Source: DATMNI01 sp035570275 (GTDB lineage: Bacteria > Acidobacteriota > Terriglobia > Bryobacterales > Bryobacteraceae). Taken from it: a stretch of DNA of 16,660 nt. The notes beneath the pieces are model-generated. The model searched no databases and was not told the origin of the DNA. It saw only the letters and a list, made by a program, of their open reading frames with translations. How positions within the stretch are numbered: the stretch's first letter is position 1; the number at the start of each line of letters is the position of its first letter. Shown piece by piece: positions 14,958 through 16,660 of this stretch. The position numbers were made by a program, and so were the translations under genes. The DNA lies in assembly GCA_035570275.1 (NCBI GenBank), contig DATMNI010000340.1, forward strand, positions 1-16,660. The letters run 5' to 3'.

Positions 14958-16012
14958 GCCAGCGGGGCCGCCTCAAAATCTACCTCGGATACGCGGCCGG
15001 CGTCGGCAAGACCTACCGCATGCTGGAAGAAGCGCAGGCCTTGCGGCAGAAGGACGTGGACATCGTCATCGGCTATTTTGAACCTCACGGCCGCAAGGAA
15101 ACCATCGCCAAGACCGAGGGCTTTGCGGTGGTTCCCCGGCGTGTGTTGCCTTATGGCGGGACCGCGTTTGAGGAGATGGATACCGAGGCGGTTCTGAGCC
15201 GCAAGCCGGCGGTGGCGATCGTGGATGAATTCGCCCACACCAACGTGCCGGGGTCGGCGCGCGAAAAACGCTGGCAGGATGTGGAGGTGCTGCTGGCGGC
15301 CGGCATCGATGTGCTGACCACCATGAACGTCCAGCACCTGGAGAGCCTCAACGACCAGGTGTGGCGCGTCACCGGAGTGCGTGTGCGGGAAACGGTTCCG
15401 GACTGGGTGGTGGACGAGGCGGCCGAAGTGGTTTTTGTCGATCTCACCCCGGGCGCACTGCGCAACCGCATCGAACGCGGCGTGGTCTACGCTCCCGAAA
15501 AGGCCAAGCGGGCGATGGAGAACTTCTTCGCCGAAGCCAACCTCACGGCGTTACGGGAAATGGCCATGCGCCATACCGCCCACGAGGTGGAGGAACGCCT
15601 GGCCAATCCGGAACCCGCCGCCGGTTCCAGGCGCTACGAACGGGTCCTGATCTGCCTCACCGGCCGGCCGGCTTCCGCCAATCTGATCCGCCGAGGCAAG
15701 CGCGTAGCCGACTATCTGCAGGCCGATTGTCTGGCCCTGCACGTCTGCCTGCCTTCGGAGAAGGACCCCGAGGCGGTGGAGCGGCACCTCAGGTTCGCCC
15801 GCAACCTACGCATCGAAACGCACAGTATGCACGCCGATGACGTGCCGAAGGCGATTACGGAATTTGCCCGTTCGCGCAGAGTCACGCAGATTTTCATGGG
15901 ACGGTCTTTGGCCCGGCCGGTCTGGAAGCGCTTCAGCGAAAACATCGTGCAGCAGGTGGTCCGATTGGCCAGGGATATGCAGATCACGATTGTGGCGGAG
16001 CGGCGGAGGTAG
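14954..16012 (+). CDS. kdpD: Short KdpD (N-terminal domain + USP, no histidine kinase)
   Basis: A 352-residue soluble protein equal to the cytoplasmic N-terminal half of KdpD. The family signatures are intact: RGRLKIYLGYAAGVGKTYRML with Walker A GYAAGVGKT (12-20), EPHGRKET, DEFAHTNVPG (91-100), TTMNVQHLESLND, RETVPD, and YAPEKAKRAMENFF. A USP domain follows (RYERVLICLT to the end, with ITIVAERRR). It ends cleanly with a stop and has no membrane, GAF, HisKA or ATPase part. Short KdpD proteins of this kind are known from some cyanobacteria. The S. aureus-type c-di-AMP motif (SxS-x20-FTAxY) is not seen in the USP part. It is translationally coupled to the divergent copy by ATGA. It likely senses or transmits potassium or turgor status to an unlinked kinase or directly to the pump. 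Confidence 0.9.
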   Translation: MSQRGRLKIYLGYAAGVGKTYRMLEEAQALRQKDVDIVIGYFEPHGRKETIAKTEGFAVVPRRVLPYGGTAFEEMDTEAVLSRKPAVAIVDEFAHTNVPGSAREKRWQDVEVLLAAGIDVLTTMNVQHLESLNDQVWRVTGVRVRETVPDWVVDEAAEVVFVDLTPGALRNRIERGVVYAPEKAKRAMENFFAEANLTALREMAMRHTAHEVEERLANPEPAAGSRRYERVLICLTGRPASANLIRRGKRVADYLQADCLALHVCLPSEKDPEAVERHLRFARNLRIETHSMHADDVPKAITEFARSRRVTQIFMGRSLARPVWKRFSENIVQQVVRLARDMQITIVAERRR

Positions 16013-16132
16013 GCGGGATAGCCGGTAACGAGTTGTATTTCATCAACGTTTTCTGCGGTTATCTCGGCGGGGTCAGCGGGACGCAGGCGCTATCCGTCGC
16101 GGTCAGTAATTAGATGCTTCACGGTCATCATC

Positions 16133-16312
16133 ATGGGCGTCAAGGACTACATCAACACCATCGCACCCACGCCGGATTGGCTGGCAGAGATTGGGGCCGA
16201 ATCCAAGCGCAAAGGGCTCGACAAGCTGAGCATGCGCCAGATCGACGCCGAAATCGCCGCCGTCCGCCCTGCGCGGCGCCGGAAGGCACCAGTGACCAGC
16301 CCGGCCAAATGA
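16133..16312 (+). CDS. Antitoxin-like small protein of a PIN-toxin module
   Basis: A 59-residue polar protein, VKDYINTIAPTPDWLAEIGA followed by ESKRKGLDKLSMRQIDAEI and a basic, lysine/arginine-rich tail. This pattern is one I associate with small antitoxins encoded immediately before PIN-domain (COG1569-type) toxins, and a PIN start follows with an ATGA overlap. There is no recognisable DNA-binding fold. The ribosome site is weak. It appears intact although its partner is broken, so it may be left over or may act against toxins encoded elsewhere. Confidence 0.65.
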   Translation: MGVKDYINTIAPTPDWLAEIGAESKRKGLDKLSMRQIDAEIAAVRPARRRKAPVTSPAK

Positions 16313-16612
16313 TCCGGGTTGTTCTGGATACCAACGTCATTGTGTCAGCCTATCTCAACCAGGAACGGCATGCTGTTTTTCATTTTGAAACTCGGTCTGG
16401 CTCGAGTTGCGCAGATGTATGCTTCGGAACCGGTCCTGGCCGAATATCACCTGGCCACTCAGAGTGCGCGTTTTGCTGCCTGGCCCGTGAGGGTGCGTCA
16501 GCGCGCGGCAGGCGGATTAGCAGAGGGACTTGCAGAATTGGCTGATGGTGCGAGGGGTGACCAAAACAGAAAGCTGAAGAAATGTTTTGTGGAGAGCCTT
16601 GAATGCCGGTAA
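16309..16612 (+). pseudogene. PIN-domain toxin (VapC-like) remnant, frameshifted
   Basis: From the ATG at 16309 the frame reads MIRVVLDTNVIVSAYLNQE, the classical PIN start with the first catalytic Asp7. Then family similarity jumps to the +1 frame at about base 16366: GMLFFILKLGLARVAQMYAS then EPVLAEY, including the conserved Glu of the PIN core. One extra base in the CAGGAACGGCATG stretch explains the jump. After LAEYHLATQSARF the similarity fades, and the later acidic residues (the DPDDN-FLEC region) are not found in any frame before the stop at 16610-16612. The original frame stays open until 16545 but reads as nonsense. PIN proteins are metal-dependent RNases; this one should be inactive. 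Confidence 0.7.
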
Positions 16613-16643
16613 GATACAGTAAGATATTGATGAGGACAGCCCC

Positions 16644-16660
16644 ATGACCAGCCTGCTGCA
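16644..16660 (+). CDS. Possible start of a further gene (cut by window end)
   Basis: ATG at 16644 is preceded by GAGGA (16632-16636) at seven bases. Only five codons (MTSLL) are inside the window, so no product can be named. The good ribosome site is the only support. Confidence 0.35.

Noticed and set aside
16013..16132. Short open stretch (NELYFINVFCGYLGG...) after the short KdpD gene
   Set aside because: It has no start codon or ribosome site and I cannot assign it to a family; it may be a remnant but is not supported as a gene.

Overview
The window is GC-rich, densely coding, and its intergenic DNA is full of short repeats. The style suggests a soil bacterium of the Acidobacteriota, Bryobacterales or Solibacter-like. 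The basis is a PadR regulator coupled to a Wzz-like membrane protein, a YwrD-type gamma-glutamyltransferase, a Kdp operon with short KdpD proteins, and many palindromic intergenic repeats. This placement is an inference from gene style and was not tested by any search.

Left part (1-4177, + strand) is a signalling block. It holds the 3' part of a CHASE3-PAS-PAS histidine kinase, a single-domain CheY/Rcp1-type response regulator 56 bases behind it, and a soluble REC-HisKA-HATPase-REC hybrid kinase. None carries a DNA-binding output, so they look like a phosphorelay or protein-interaction module.

Bases 4178-6565 are a scarred region. A gene-poor stretch carries two adjacent long imperfect hairpins and the 3' end of a GxxExxY gene. 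That remnant supplies the last codons of a C-terminally shortened membrane protein on the - strand, which is translationally coupled to an upstream PadR regulator. A second gene-free stretch (5891-6565) holds roughly 72-base repeats and a C-rich tract. A secreted gamma-glutamyltransferase-family hydrolase follows (6566-8254), then two nearly identical 46-base hairpin repeats.

Right part (8485-16012, + strand) is a complete high-affinity potassium uptake locus. The order is USP-like protein, 27-residue membrane peptide, kdpF, kdpA, kdpB, kdpC, and then two tandem short KdpD proteins. Each short KdpD has only the KdpD N-terminal domain plus a USP domain, with no membrane, histidine kinase or ATPase part. 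No kdpE is present. The second copy keeps the family signatures; the first has lost several. A KdpE-like direct repeat lies just before the first gene. The structural genes would build the KdpFABC P-type ATPase; the two short KdpD proteins and the USP-like protein probably sense or adjust it.

The right end (16013-16660) holds a small antitoxin-like gene, a frameshifted PIN-domain toxin remnant, and the first codons of a possible next gene.
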